NCBI RefSeq assembly: GCF_029227915.1 | Contig: NC_079884.1 | Coordinates: forward strand, 22,568,001-22,632,000 | DNA: 64,000 nucleotides | Direction: 5' to 3' | DNA from: Hydractinia symbiolongicarpus | Lineage: Eukaryota > Cnidaria > Hydrozoa > Anthoathecata > Hydractiniidae | Shown: positions 44,118 to 63,522 of the stretch, piece after piece | Layout: each line of letters starts with the position of its first letter | Position numbering within the stretch: position 1 is the stretch's first letter | Notes under the pieces: generated by a model | Told to the model about the DNA's origin: nothing | Database searches by the model: none | What the model saw: only the letters and a program-made list of their open reading frames with translations | Made by a program: the position numbers and the translations under genes

Positions 44118-45975
44118 ATGGCTTTCCTGAGAACGCTATCGAATACGATTAAGAAGATTCGACCAAGTACCGACAATTTTCGACAAATTTTTACCGAAAT
44201 AAAATACGACGAGTTACTTCCACCGACGATCAAATGCCGGAATGTTCAATTTCTTCCGGGATCAGAATCCAAAAGTTTTCCAGAATTCCTTTCTAAAAAG
44301 GCGAATCCTCTCTTTCATGCAATAAAAATAGAAAGAAATAAGGATCTAACAAAGGAGTCTACACAATTACTGCGTGGTTATCTGGACGATGCATTAAAAG
44401 AATATGCAGCAGTCTTAATAAAGGGATTACCCATTTCAGAAACGCATCACTTCAACGAGTTTACTAAACAACTTGAATATAAAGACATGACCTATGCCAG
44501 CGGAAGCGGATTCCGCGAACAAATCGTTTCGAATATTTATGGCGCCAGTGATGACCCGGCAGAATACACGATTGAACCTCACAATGAGATGTCTGTTTTG
44601 GATAAAGCGCCAAGCAAGGTAGTCCTTTCCAAAACACCTAAGACAAATTAAAGTTTTTAGCTTTTGATTTTAAAACCGGATTCTCTGAATTTTTGTTTAG
44701 ATCATGTTTTGCTGTTTATCTGAAGGCACAACTGGAGGAGAGTCGCCTGTTGTTTTCAATCAAGACGTCATGAGAGATATAAATAAGGACGTGTTTCACA
44801 AAGCTAAAGATAAAAAAATACGTTATTATCGAAATTTACCGCACAAGAAGAACTCACAATATATAACCTGGCAAGGAACGTTTCTCACTGACAAAGAAGA
44901 GGTACAGGTTTCTTTTTTTAAAACAATTTGAGACTATAAGAATCATTCTTAGTTATATTATCTACTCAAAATTTCATGTAGCAGTGCCAAAAGATTGGTA
45001 TATGTGTATATTTATTTTGTGAGAGGCTCACCTCCAAAATTTTAAAAGTAGTATTTACTTATGACTGCCAAGATATACACTATATCCTGATATCTATATT
45101 ATAATGCCCGTATACGTCTGTCTGTCTGTCTGTCTGTCTGTCACGCAAAATGGTAGCTTGGATGCGCAAGTAGCGAGACGCACGCAATGCGGTATAAAAA
45201 AAACAGGCGAACCCGTGGAGTTTTTCACGGGCTAACAACTTCTATATTATAATACCCATATACGTCTGTCTGTCTGTCACGCAAAATGATAGCTTAGGTG
45301 CGCAAGAAGCGAGATGCACGTGATGCGGTATAAAAAGGACGGGCTAACCTGTGGATTTTCCCTCGGGCGAACCCGTGGATTTTTTCACGGGCAACGACTA
45401 GTATTCATAAGTACGGCAACTGTTTTCGAATTTTCAGAGCGGTATCTTTTATTATTTTAGAAAGCAGAGGCAGAAATGAAAGAAAAAAACATCAGTTGGA
45501 AATGGCAAGAAAACGGGAATTTAACCATATGGAATACCATTCCTGCAACGAGGTTGCACCCTGTTACTGGAAAAGAAGTTTGGTTCAATCAGATTAATGC
45601 GAATCATTATACTTACTATAAATACCACCCTGATGTAAGTATCTTTCAACCATGTGGAAACTGGTGTCACATCTGATTTTCTTTTAAATGCATTTTTTGA
45701 GTAAATGAATTTCAGTACCTGATTATGTGTTTCTCTCTTAGTACACCACTCGTCAACATCTTACTCCATATGAGTACCATTACCACTGTTCGTACGGTGA
45801 CGGCGAAGAATTTGAAGAAAGTACTATAGATCATATTAGATCTATAACCTGGAATAACGCAATGGCGTTAAAATTGCAGAGTGGAGATGTTCTACTTTTA
45901 GATAATTTCTTATGCCAGCACTCCAGGATAGGTTACACTGGAGATCGGAAGGTAGTCGTTCAACTTATACAGTAA
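44118..45975 (+). CDS. TauD/TfdA-like Fe(II)/2-oxoglutarate-dependent dioxygenase
   Basis: Four phase-0 exons: 44118-44618, 44701-44901, 45461-45634 and 45742-45975 (stop TAA), 369 residues. Donors GTAGTC, GTACAG, GTAAGT; acceptors TTTGTTTAG, ATTTTAG, CTCTTAG. The iron-binding facial triad is visible: His155 and Glu157 in PHNEMS (here Glu instead of the more common Asp) and His352 in CQHSR. Arg361 in GDRKVVVQL fits the 2-oxoglutarate carboxylate. IMFCCLSEGTTGGESPV is the usual core strand. The overall plan is that of clavaminate-synthase-like proteins found in plants, fungi and animals, whose substrates are mostly unknown, rather than gamma-butyrobetaine hydroxylase (no N-terminal zinc domain). 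Intron 2 hosts two Helitrons. A short basic N-terminus could act as a mitochondrial presequence, but this is a guess. Confidence 0.87.
45093..45240 (+). mobile_element. Short Helitron-like element with lost 3' end, first of a tandem pair
   Basis: Starts TCTATATTATAATGCCCG after A. The hairpin CCCGTGGAGTTTTTCACGGG and GCTAACAACT follow, but AG of the terminal CTAG is missing and the next copy begins directly. A (CTGT)n run lies at 45117-45140. Confidence 0.68.
45241..45401 (+). mobile_element. Short Helitron-like element, second of a tandem pair
   Basis: TCTATATTATAATACCC to GCAACGACTAG, then T. It has a complete terminal hairpin (CCCGTGGA...TCACGGG), and the hairpin-proximal part is partly duplicated inside. 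161 bases, in intron 2 of the dioxygenase gene. Confidence 0.7.
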
Positions 45976-48900
45976 TGATCACGATTTAACTTTTTTGCGT
46001 GTGTATTCAGACGTTTACTTCTTTACATGCATCTAGCATAACATATTCAGTTGCCAGCTAACACAATATCGTACCAAACGGCTAAATGTACTTAACTTTT
46101 TTCTTGTTTAATTTTTTAAATTTTTCGCGCCAATTTTACTTTCGATATTAACATATAACAATCACGAATGAAATTCATTTGTTAGAAAAAGAAAACTGTA
46201 GCAACATGGAGATCTTACGCAAAGAGAACGGAGCGGCAGAACACGACTGTTTTTATAACTTGTGCGTGTGTATATTGCAAGGGAAATCCTCGGCGTCTTT
46301 TTAAAGGTTATCACGTTAACATTGTAAAAAAAGTGAGTTGTTTTCTTGGTCATTTTAAAGTTTCAAGATCTTTTGACATGCACGCTTTCTGGTTTCTTAA
46401 AATAAACACCATTAAAACTATTTCTTTTAAAGAAATAATTAGTTTAATATTTTGTTCTATTTGACAAAAATATATATTTAAACGTCAATCATCTGATTCG
46501 CATAAGTAAGAAAAAGCATCTGTTAACTTGCAGGGTCAGAGATAAGCGCATATCGATTCATTTGAACTTTACTTAAAAAATTTGTTTACATTAGTTTACG
46601 CGCGCTATAAGACAACGGTTGCATCACTTGGTGCCGTCGTCACTTCTGCCGTCCTCTTTGCATAAGGTCGCTATCACAGTTATAAATATACGTGAAAGCA
46701 GTTCAAATGTTCTGTAGATAATAATAATGATAATAAAATTCTTTAAGGTTAATGTCTATGTATTGAAAATACATTCTGCTGGAGTTTCTGACATCGGACG
46801 GCAATGTTCGCATTGTTGTTCCAATGTTAGAAAAGACACAAGATGCTCTAGGAACGAGATTGTTTTATACCCTTTCTTGTCTCGCTTATAAAAAAATGGT
46901 CCCATTTCTCCATAAACGCAAAGAAACTCAACTTTCTCACATTTCTAACGAACGGCAAAAATCCTGCTTGAAGTGCCGTTGAAATTTTGTTGGTTAACAT
47001 ACTCAAAACAAAAGAGTTGTTAATCATATCAGCCCATGAAGACATTAACGAAAATTAACTACGTTCAATTTTGCTGCATTACATGAAAAAAAAAAGATAA
47101 AAATATGTAAAGAGATGAAAAGAATTTATTTTGAAAGCGCGCGTAAAATATGTCCCGAAATCGAGATTTCTCAACCACTCTTTGTCTCTTTTTTATAACG
47201 GCCTCGCTGTCCCGTTATAAAAAAAATTCTTACTTGTATTCTTCCGTAAAATGTGACATATATGATGAGCAGACTTACCACAAATGATAAATTTAAATTA
47301 GAAGTTATCTAATGTTAAAAACATAAATGTATACTTTTAAAAAGAAAGCAAATCTGTCTGGAAGATTATTCTATGAAAAAATCTTGGTTCATAACGTTGT
47401 TATAATGTTTTTACCTTTTGACAAAATGTCGACATCAATGTTCTTAGAAGTTACAACCCCTCACAAAAACATCGAGACAAGAGTACTTTACTTCGGCCAT
47501 TTTACAAAGTTTGCAAAAAGGATCAACTTGTGAATTCCGTGCTATTCTTTCAAATGTATAGGTAAGGTAAGTAGCGCACCCTCGTCCACAGTGTTTTTTT
47601 GTCTTTTTGATATGAAAGATAACTTCTCATATCAAAAAGACAAAAAACGGCCACGCTGACGTCAGAAACAGTTAGCACATTTGGAGAGTTGGGGCTTAAC
47701 CAAAGATAAAGAATTGCCTTTTGGAATACCAAATACGTGTTTGCAACCTGTACAAGTCTTTTATATAAACAGGTACTATTTTTCCAAAACCTAATAGTGA
47801 GACATCGTAAGCTAAGCAAATGAGACCAATTGTCAGATAATTAAAATTAATAAAAAACAGCACAACCTTGTCCCCACGACTTTTTGTTTGTTCTGTCCTG
47901 TCATCGAGATTACAGAAAGCAAAAAATATTAACAGCATTGTTTTTATTCTCCAAAACATAAACAACGCAAATAGGTTCCATTGTGTTTATATTAACAAAA
48001 GGTTACTATTTTGTTTTTAATATGTCGCATTTCGTTGCCGTGGCTATATTCTCTTCTTCATTCTGACCGACTGGAGTTGGGAAAAGAAACTACAAGGACT
48101 TTATTTAATGCATAGTTATTGTAATTAGAAATCTTGTAGGTAATTTATCTAGTTTTCATCCATCGTAGCATATCTTAATATCAACTAAAACGAAGAAAAA
48201 CGAAAGGTTATCATCCATAGAATCTAAGTGTTTACATGCGAGTTTTTCATAACGGGGTTGTGTGAACATGCGCCATACTTTTTACACATGCGCAATAAAC
48301 TTTTTGAACATGCGCAACAGATGATGCAGTTAACGAACACCAATTACCTTTCCGTTCTCTTGAAGATGTTTAATCGCTGCCATAAAAGACAATCTATTTT
48401 ATGTTTACAAAGTAATGGCTTTGGTATATTACAAACCATATGTTATAACTAGGTTATGTTATGAAAAACTTCAGTTCCACAGGAAATCATAGAGGACTGT
48501 TACAAAAAATGGCAAACAAAATTCCCTGCCCAATCAGCAAAATTCCAATTTCAATAAAGCACCAGAGTAACCTTGTTAAGCAAAGGTTAAATAATGTACA
48601 GCATATTTTGTATTGCAACCCGACCAGCCTGTCTTTTTCTCCTCTGCGTGTTTTACTGTTAAAATACTTATCAGAATCTTCGTAGTCTTTTTTTTGTTTT
48701 TTTCCGGGAGCTGCCGGGTTAATTTTATTTTCGATGTAAAAGAGCGTAAAAGAGCAGACTAAAATTTGTAGCTAACCGATAAGAGTCAGACTGGTTCAGG
48801 TTACTTGGCCGACGCAATAAAAATCAGAAGGTGACAGATATTTTTTGACAGCTTTTCGACGTTGGTACAAAAAGTAAAGTAAAAAAAACAAACAAGAATT

Positions 48901-49610
48901 GTCTAGTTTTTCTTATAACTGTTTGGGAGTTTTACAAAAATTTTTTTTTCAAATAAAATATAAAGACGGACACAACATCCGTTTATTTAAATCAGTCAAT
49001 CAATCAATTAAAAACAAGATTTTAAATAAAGAAAATGTGACCACGTATACATATATATATATTTATACATTTCTAACTATAATTTCTAATAAATTTTTTT
49101 TTCAAACATCCATCACTCTTTCAGTGTACAAGCAGGAGTTAGCCAGAAATGCATGCAAAGAATCAAATCACTTCATTCTCGATAAGATGAACGTTAAAAT
49201 GGCGCCTTTATACTTTAAGGGCAGAAACTTTCGCGAGGAAAAAACCCACCAAATTTAAGGCAAACTTTTACGAGAGATTATGTTTTCCCAAAATGCGCGG
49301 AAAAACTTTCGCGAGTGACCTAATTAAACAAGTTAATCCGCTTCAATCGCAAAACTCTCTACCTTATCGCAATGTCTGTACATTGTCTTGAAAATGTCGG
49401 GACAGTTTTTCTATTTCAAACGTACTTTCAAAACACTCTAGGAACACTAATAGCAAAAATTTGTTAGATATGCATAAAAAAAATTGTTTGAAACAACTTC
49501 TCAGGGTTGGTTTAATAAAATAATTTAATATGTACAAAATGTACAAGCAAAAAAAAAACGTAATTCGAAAATAAAATTTAGCTTCATTCTATTAAACTTT
49601 CAACACAATT
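45976..49610. other. Intergenic DNA between two convergent genes
   Basis: Lies between the ends of the dioxygenase (+) and COP1 (-). Contains isolated CTCGTCC-type TIR ends at about 46850, 47577 and 47866, the hairpin at 47595-47647 and AT-rich filler. Short frames here lack any family signal. Confidence 0.4.
47595..47647. repeat. Perfect 21-bp inverted repeat
   Basis: Arms 47595-47615 and 47627-47647 are exact complements with 11 bases between; the arm core is GTCTTTTTGATATGA. It directly follows a CACCCTCGTCC element end. Confidence 0.85.
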
Positions 49611-56177
<6,567 letters not shown>

Positions 56178-56199
56178 TTTGGAATTGTGTATTTATATT

Positions 56200-56201
56200 C
56201 T
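56200..56201 (-). promoter_or_regulatory. 3' splice site 22 bases before the COP1 start codon
   Basis: On the minus strand CTTATTTTTTTTAG ends here, then 22 untranslated bases, then ATG. A 5' intron or spliced-leader acceptor. Confidence 0.45.
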
Positions 56202-57465
56202 AAAAAAAATAAGCATGATGTTCACTTCACACTTCAATTATAATCAAAAATAAAATATAAACAAACAAAATAAATTTAACACTTTCTGTATGACCTAGAG
56301 AACATGGTGTGCACCCTTGAAATGTTTAAATCTCACCAAACTAACATCACAAACTTGAAAAATAAAAAAAACACCTTTACAATAAAAAAGTTTTAGAACA
56401 TGAGCGGATTTTTTTGCTCTTATTTAGTTTTAAATATTTATAAACTACACATGTGTTTATACAATTTTACAAATGCTATCTCAACTCACACTCAGCATTT
56501 AGCCTCACTTACTACATGTTTTCACAACTGTATTGCATAACAACTGCTGCTTGAAGTATAACATATGCATGGTATGCACAAAAAAGGCAAATGGGGCATT
56601 TAACTGATAGGAATTAAACATTACAAAGCAGTAAAAACATGCTGTAAATTACCTCTTGATCTACAAAATAACCAGAAAGAATGTTTACAATGCTGCAATC
56701 AGCTCTGTGGTTTTATGAAAACAGCTAGAGAAGATTGGACAGCTCTAACAAAGTCAATGACTGTTAATTAAAGATAAATACAAACTTTTGTGTTCAACAG
56801 GAAATGAGAAATCACTCATATCTTTAAACAATTATGTATTTGTTTTTAATTGCATACAAATAAACACATGGGACTTTACATGCCAAAGATTAGAGGTGTA
56901 CTAATGCATTATAAGGGACAAAATTAAAGTATGAGAATTTTAAAAAGTGATGTAGCTGGTTCTTTTTTTACTGACATCTTTTGGAGTAGGTCAGTCATTG
57001 AAGTAGCCTACTTAATAACCAGAAAATATTTGTCTCTGTGTTCATCAAATTATGTGATCTTCATGTAATTGAAATTGAGATGTGGACAAAAACAATATAA
57101 ATCAATGTTCTTTTTTTTTCAATATAGTTAAAACTGTTATTTTTTTCTAGTGTCCCAGACTGCTTTAGCATACTTCTGTTTTTATTACAATACATTGTTT
57201 CACAAAACTGAGAGAGAAAAGTTATACAATGCCCTCAAATTTCAGTGCAATTCTTTGTGCAAGGCCAGTGTTTAAATTAGAAATATATATAATTTGCTTA
57301 GTGTACAGAAGAAGACCTCGTTGCAATTGTGGTATGGGAGCACTGTAGGCCACTTGCCATTGATCCCTAGATAATGATTATTTTGTTGCAACAACCATTT
57401 TACAAATAGGTGAAACAATTGATTGATGAAGAAATGTGTTTCGCAATTCTAATATTTTTTTTTAG
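56202..57465. other. Upstream DNA of COP1
   Basis: No supported exon. The COP1 promoter or a first untranslated exon is expected here, but I cannot place it. Confidence 0.4.
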
Positions 57466-58193
57466 TAGAAAGATTTGCAAATATGGAATTTCGATTCGCA
57501 AATTGCCACCTGCTAATTCAAACCCTGAAGTCTATATGATTCATTGTGAAGTTGAAATAAATACTAGGTTATATAGGATTTCGCTTCCTCAAAGTAAAAA
57601 GGACATAACCCCATTTTTGTCATTTTTAGATAATTATATACAACAAAGAAAGGAGTTAGGTGCAAACATTTTAAGTTATATGTGCCCCTTCTACTTTGAA
57701 GGTATGATGATTTGTAATGCATAAACTCCATAGAACCACATATCTAGACCCAAGAGGCCTATGAAGCATAATTATCAAGATACACCACATATACTAAATC
57801 AGTTTAGCCTAACCTTTGTCTTGGAAGATGTTTTAATTATCTTGGAAAAGCATTCTGCTCTTGCTTGTAGTCAGAATTAGTTTAATATTTCACAATTCAA
57901 AGCAAAATTTGTAATGTTAGTTTTCTGATGTGGTGAAAGGAGAATTCTTGGCCTAATTTGCATTTGTTGTTCTGTTCTACTTCAGGTTGGTAAATAAAAT
58001 GAAAGAAATGTTGCTGCAAAAGTGTGGAATAATCTTCTCCAGTGACCTGTGATGGAAGTCTGCTTTCGTTTAAGACTTCCATCTCTAATGTATTTGGCAA
58101 ATTCTAATGGAGATCACTTTTCAACTTTTTAATTTTTGTTTTTTATTCTTTTTCTTTTCAATTTTCACAGATTATAAATGTTACTATGTTTGA
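57466..58193 (+). CDS. Probable last two exons of an unknown gene
   Basis: Exon 57466-57701 follows a strong TTTTTTTTTAG and ends in GAAG/GTATGA. It joins in phase to a short exon 58171-58193 after TTTTCACAG, giving a stop after FYFEDYKCYYV. The visible 86 or so residues have real-protein character: KYGISIRKLPPANSNPEVYM, then a strand-like EINTRLYRISLPQ and LSFLDNYIQQRKELG. I do not recognise a domain and see no upstream exon. Without the splice the frame ends at 57724. It might instead be a fragment of a gene broken by repeats. Confidence 0.35.
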
Positions 58194-58312
58194 TTGAGCT
58201 GAGGCAGTCTAAGGTTTATCATTTTTTGTTTCTTTTTTGTTCAAGTGGCCCCCAGTGGAAACAATCCACTAACTATAGGTTTTTGTGATTTTCTGGGCTA
58301 GCCACTTTAAAC

Positions 58313-58439
<127 letters not shown>

Positions 58440-58600
58440 TAAGTTGTCCAGAAATTTATACATATTTTGTTTAAAATAACCTTGATCAGTTCTTGAGAAT
58501 TTGGACTCAGAAGTTTCACTTAATTATGCCTGACATCACCTATATTAGAATTAAGTGAGGTTCTGTATTTAATAGTTTAGTCAATATATACATTAATATA

Positions 58601-58666
58601 CCCGTCCAACCCATGATAGCATGGAAAACGGACGTTAAGCCGAGAATGATGATGATGAATGATGAG
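58601..58666 (+). repeat. 3' end of a LINE/SINE-type retroelement with (ATG)n tail
   Basis: CCCGTCCAACCCATGATAGC, then GGAAAACGGACGTTAAGCC and an ATGATGATGA tail. This AACGGACGTTAAGCC end with a short-repeat tail is typical of retroelement 3' ends in animal genomes. Confidence 0.5.
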
Positions 58667-60303
58667 TCAAGGTATGTTGGACATAATTACCTTGAGAAGT
58701 TACTTAGCATTAATATTACTAAGTTGATAAGCCCATGAGAAAAACTACATAGGCAGAACAATTGAAAAGATTCATCATTTGAGATTTGATTGCGTGAGCA
58801 ATGTCCCAATGATGCACCATAGATTTTTTTTTTACAAATTTACCTGTATTTTGTAGAATTTGAAATGATGTATAGGAGGTGGCATAAAAATTTTCCTGTT
58901 GTCAGCACAACCCGTTGATACAAAAAATTGTTAAAGGTTTTTTGAAGGCGTAATTAACCCCTCTTTCTAAACGGGTGGGTCAACCCAGCTTTATAAAATT
59001 ATTCCTATTTTAGTCCCAGGTAGTTCCTAGTCATCTGCACAGTGAATAATAACTAACGTCATCAGCCCGTCTCCAAAATATTTGGCTTCAAAGTTATAAC
59101 TGCATTGTAATGACTTGTCAATTTAAATTAAGTCATTGATGTTAAATTAATGTTCTGACATTTGTTTTGTTGATTAACATAAAAAAGAGCACACTATGCC
59201 TGCTACTTAAAATAAAGGCTTCTTAAGCAAGTGTGGTGTTTTTAAAACCTCAAATTTCTTCCTAAAAAGCCTAAGTCCAAGAAGCTGTATTTGATACAAT
59301 TTCCTTAAAACATAGTTGATGAAGTCACACAAATCTGTCTACTTAGAGGGTTTTTCTTATTTGTTCTTAGGCTAACAGAAATAAAAGCACTGTTAGCCTT
59401 TTGTTTTTAGAGGAAAATTGGAAGGAAATTTTTTCAAAATGTCACCTGCACTCCCCCTTATGTATATGCAGGTATTAGCAGCACTCTTGTTTCATTTGAA
59501 AGGGAAAGAGTCAGGTGAAAACCTTAATTAGATTTTGGTGGCTTCAGGCTGCTGTATATTACCTAGTTCAGTGTAAGCTTAAAAGAAATAACATGCCATC
59601 TCACGCAAGACCTTTGTACGCAATTGCTCTATGCATGCTGAACATCGCATATCTAAACCATGAAACAAAATGTGGTACAAGACGGGCAGAAAATTAGCAC
59701 ATATCTGAACAATAAAAATCTTTGCCAAATGTGTAGCTACAATTTGTTTTAATTCTAGGTAATGTTTTGATTTTGCACCAAGAACAATGGACATGTGTAC
59801 ACATTAAACAGGAAAAATATAAAAAACAGACTATAATATTAAAGACTGAAAAAAAACTGATGCTAAAATACGCAAATGCTGTTCTTAGACAGACAAGATA
59901 ATAACTGAGAAAAAACAATTCCAATGCAGTTTTAAACTTATATTTCTGAAAATCTACAAATTAGCGTAGCCAATATAGCCTGTGTGGTCCTTCTTTCCTT
60001 GCCTGCCAGAATATGTGTGCATATACAAAACTTTGAAAACATTCTAAACTCATCTAATTTTAGGTTTTTGCATAGGTTTATATCCCTTTTTAATAATGAC
60101 CTTTCCGGGAATAAAAATATTGGTAGTAAAAGTAACAATGAAAATAACGTATAATATTCAAAGGGATCATAATAGCATACAAACAAGTGTTCTTTTCATG
60201 ATACAATAATTAAGTCACTGACAACCATCTTAATTCCTTGTACGCAAAATCATAATGATCATTTTAATGTATGCCTTGTTCAAAAAGACTGTTAACTACT
60301 TGT
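58667..60303. other. Intergenic DNA
   Basis: No gene or clear repeat. Two stretches (54990-55140 and 58940-59110) share words such as GACCCAGCTT...AAAATTA and TTATTTGGC, so an unrecognised repeat may occur at both places. Confidence 0.35.
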
Positions 60304-60655
60304 GGCACCGTAGTTTAGTGGTTATCACTGTCTTACTTTGTGCAGGTGACCATGGTTCGATTCCCTTTAGCGGCGATTCAATATGGGCAATGGAATATTC
60401 CCATAGCCCCAGGTTAAACCAAGCCATGTGAGGTAAATTGGGTAGATGGGGCATTGTGTGGCCCGCTGGGTGTGGCAGAGTGTTGTTTGGCAGAGCGCTG
60501 ACCCTAACTGAGTTTGCATAGCTCCAAGCTAGCATTAAATACTCCAGGACTCCCCATCAAAGCCATGGCCCCTACTGGAAATAATAGACAGGGTATATCC
60601 CTCGATATTTGTAAGGCGCCAGCCAAGTAAAATATGCACATCTATCTATCTTTTC
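60304..60655 (+). mobile_element. tRNA-derived SINE, plus-strand copy
   Basis: Head GCACCGTAGTTTAGTGGTTA (A box) and GGTTCGATTCC (B box, 60354-60364), then a body of about 290 bases including GGGTATATCCCTCGATATTT and a tail ATCTATCTATC. The same family occurs in reverse at 62325-62655. Confidence 0.83.
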
Positions 60656-62324
60656 TTACTAGGTGAGTTGCCTAATTAGGTGATGTTGCCGAATTAGGTG
60701 TGTATAGTAGGGAGTCGTTAAATACTTTATTCTAAATAAGGGGTGCTTATTTGAGAAGGAAAGGAGAGGGAGGAATGCTCTAACACATACAAGAAGGGGT
60801 TCTCATTCTTATCTTTAATATTTGTACATTGCTATAATGATTTTTTATTAGAGAGGAATAGCTATATATACGTATGAAATAGTCTTATGTAGAGGTCACT
60901 TTAAGTTGAGACTTGCATATAGAACAAAAGTCATTTGTGTTTGATTAGAATCGCAAATAAAAATAAATAGCTAGAAGACGAATGTACAAGAAAAAAAAAA
61001 TAAGCCTAATAAAACCTTTGACAGTACAGTGGCATATCGTTTACCCATAACCAAGTATATATAGTAGTCCATTTTAAATTTTGCAAAATTTTCTTCCCAC
61101 CTCGACAACGTATTTACTGCAAAGCAAAAGATAGCTTTTAAAATCAACAAATAGCCGGCACTTTTGTTTGTTGTCTTTTTGAAAACACAATAGGCCAATG
61201 ACAATCACAATCATAATACAATTATTTTTAATTTCAGGACCAGAGTAAAGTTGTTATTATCTAGGATATTGCGACCCTCGGGCAACAACCTTCTTACCTT
61301 TCTCTTGGACGTTATTTTTTTTCTTTATTTATACGGGTTTTTTACAGGAACATCTAAATTTTGTCCAAACGAAGATGTCCTACCTTCTTTGATATGTTAT
61401 GTATACACTATATTTTGAAAACTTTTTTAATGCTCAGTATGTTTTTAACTTTTAACTTAAATTTTGACCTAAAAATTCTAAAAACGTGCAGTTTTTTGGC
61501 TGCAACATAAATTTTCTATGCTGTCATTTTTGTGTTACACAATCACATCTTTGTGCTGTTCGAACAAACGAGTCTAACTAATTAGGCCATCGTTCACTCA
61601 TTTTTTACCTTAAAAAATGGAACAAGAAAAGGGATGGAAAAAATATGTTAAAAATACTGCAATGCTTGGAATAATCTCCCGGGACGTTTATCATTTTTTT
61701 TACTTTCAGAGGAAGCGTCTTTTTTGGTTTACACGTTTTTAATGATTTGGTTGAATTAATACGCTTTGGATAAACAGAAAATCATTGTTGCTAAAAAACG
61801 TGTGTGTATCGCGTGTGGTGTACACGATTCATATATTTTTGTGGAAATTCGGGGAAAATACGGCTGGTCTGCAAAATATTTTTCCTGATCAAGTTTGTGT
61901 CCTCGTAACCAGAAACCATAAGGGCAGCTTTACTTCATGGTCGGATATGGCATGGCTTGCTTTGCCCTACCAGCCTTTGTTGTATATTTCGTTTTGTCTG
62001 CCAGACGACATCATTTCTGAACCCATTAGCCCCATTACAGAGAATTCAAAGGATTTTCTGCCTATATAAATCATCTGGCAAGCATAAACACACATAATGA
62101 TACAACAAATAAATGACCAAACTGGCATCATTGAGGCAGGTGTACACGGCAGTTACGCTTAAATTAAACCCGAAAAAAAAATTCCACTTTCCTTTACAGT
62201 CAAAGCTCTGTTAATTTATAACTGTGTAGTTTCTTTTTTAATTCTCAAAAGAGCGCTATATAAAACAAAAAAGATTTAATTTTTAACTTTATAAGGGGCC
62301 TAATCCTTGCTCACATTTGCCATT
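60656..62324. other. Spacer between the two inverted SINE copies
   Basis: A 94-codon plus-strand frame (61785-62069, containing HKGSFTSWSDMAWLALPYQP) is protein-like but unassigned. Nothing else is supported. Confidence 0.35.
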
Positions 62325-62655
62325 AGATAGATAGATGTGCATATTTTACATGGCTAGCCTCACAAATATCGAGGGATATACCCTGTCTATTATTTCCAGG
62401 AGGGGCCATGGCGTAGATGGAGAGTCCTCATTTTGAGCTACGCAGACCCAATTAGAGCCCGCGCTCTACTAGACAACTCCCGGCAACATCCAACGGCCCA
62501 CACAGTGTGCCATCTTCCCAATTTTCCTCACATGGCTTGGGTTAACCCGGGGCTATGGTAACATTCACTCGCCCATGTTGAATCGCCGTCAAGAGGAATC
62601 GAACCCCGGTCTCCCGCACAGAGTACGAGAGCTATAACCACTAATCTACGGCAGC
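62325..62655 (-). mobile_element. tRNA-derived SINE, minus-strand copy
   Basis: On the minus strand: GCTGCCGTAGATTAGTGGTT head, GGGGTTCGATTCC B box (about 62592-62604), then the same body (AAATATCGAGGGATATACCC on the plus strand) and AGATAGATAGA as complement of the tail. Confidence 0.83.
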
Positions 62656-63522
62656 AAACAAAGACATCCAACCACCCAACCACCCACGTGGCAGTTATTT
62701 TTCCATAGAAAAAACCTATCCATCAAAGGCTACAAAGGTGGAATGCCTTTTCTACGTTTCTTTGGTGGTCCTGTGTTGACGCGTAATAGCCTATCCCTTC
62801 ACCTGGAATTGAATATATTTGTTGCCCCCAATTCTTTTGTTTACAGACCTTTCCCATTATAGAACATACAGTAAGTTTATTATTATTATTATTATTAGTA
62901 GTAGCAGTAGCAGTAGTAGTAGTAACAGTAACATTTTTTTTCCAAAAGTAAGAAAAGCTATAAAGATAGGATGACAATATTTGGTTTTTTTTCACTGTCA
63001 TTTTAACTTTATTTCTTCTTAGATTATTTCTTGCATTCGAAAATTTTTACTACAAAGAGAAAAGCGCGCTAGAATTAAAAGAAAAAAATCAAAAGCATAT
63101 GAACTGCAATGTCTTCATTCGATTGCGAAACCATTGAAAGCGACCTGTTTTTACATTTCCACCATGTATTCCAGAAAGTATGTAATTAAATAATATTACA
63201 TTTCTGTAAACAAGAAGAGGGATTATTTTTAATTTTTTATTATTAAAAAGTAAACAAAAAATCAAAGATATTTTTCGCATCTGTTTTGCTCACAAACGCG
63301 AGTTTTGTAAAGATCAACCTTCACATGAAAAACACACTTTATTCACGTGTCTTTAGAGTGAAGTCCAACTCCTCATCGCTCATTGATTGTAGTGGGCAAA
63401 AATGTAGTTTCGCCATGAAAGAAACGTCCATTGCACTTTAAGAGGTACCCACAAACGTCCCTTGGACGTTTCTCGTGGCAATTTGAGTATGGATGTGGCC
63501 CCTAAAACTGTAAAGTTGTGTA
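62656..63522. other. Intergenic DNA with a trinucleotide repeat
   Basis: An (ATT)n/(AGT)n mixed microsatellite lies at 62877-62933. No gene. Confidence 0.4.
62877..62933. repeat. Compound trinucleotide microsatellite
   Basis: (TTA)n passing into (GTA)n with single CAG variants. Confidence 0.85.

Noticed and set aside
61785-62069. 94-codon plus-strand frame between the SINEs
   Set aside because: Protein-like in part but no domain, splice or start context that supports a gene.
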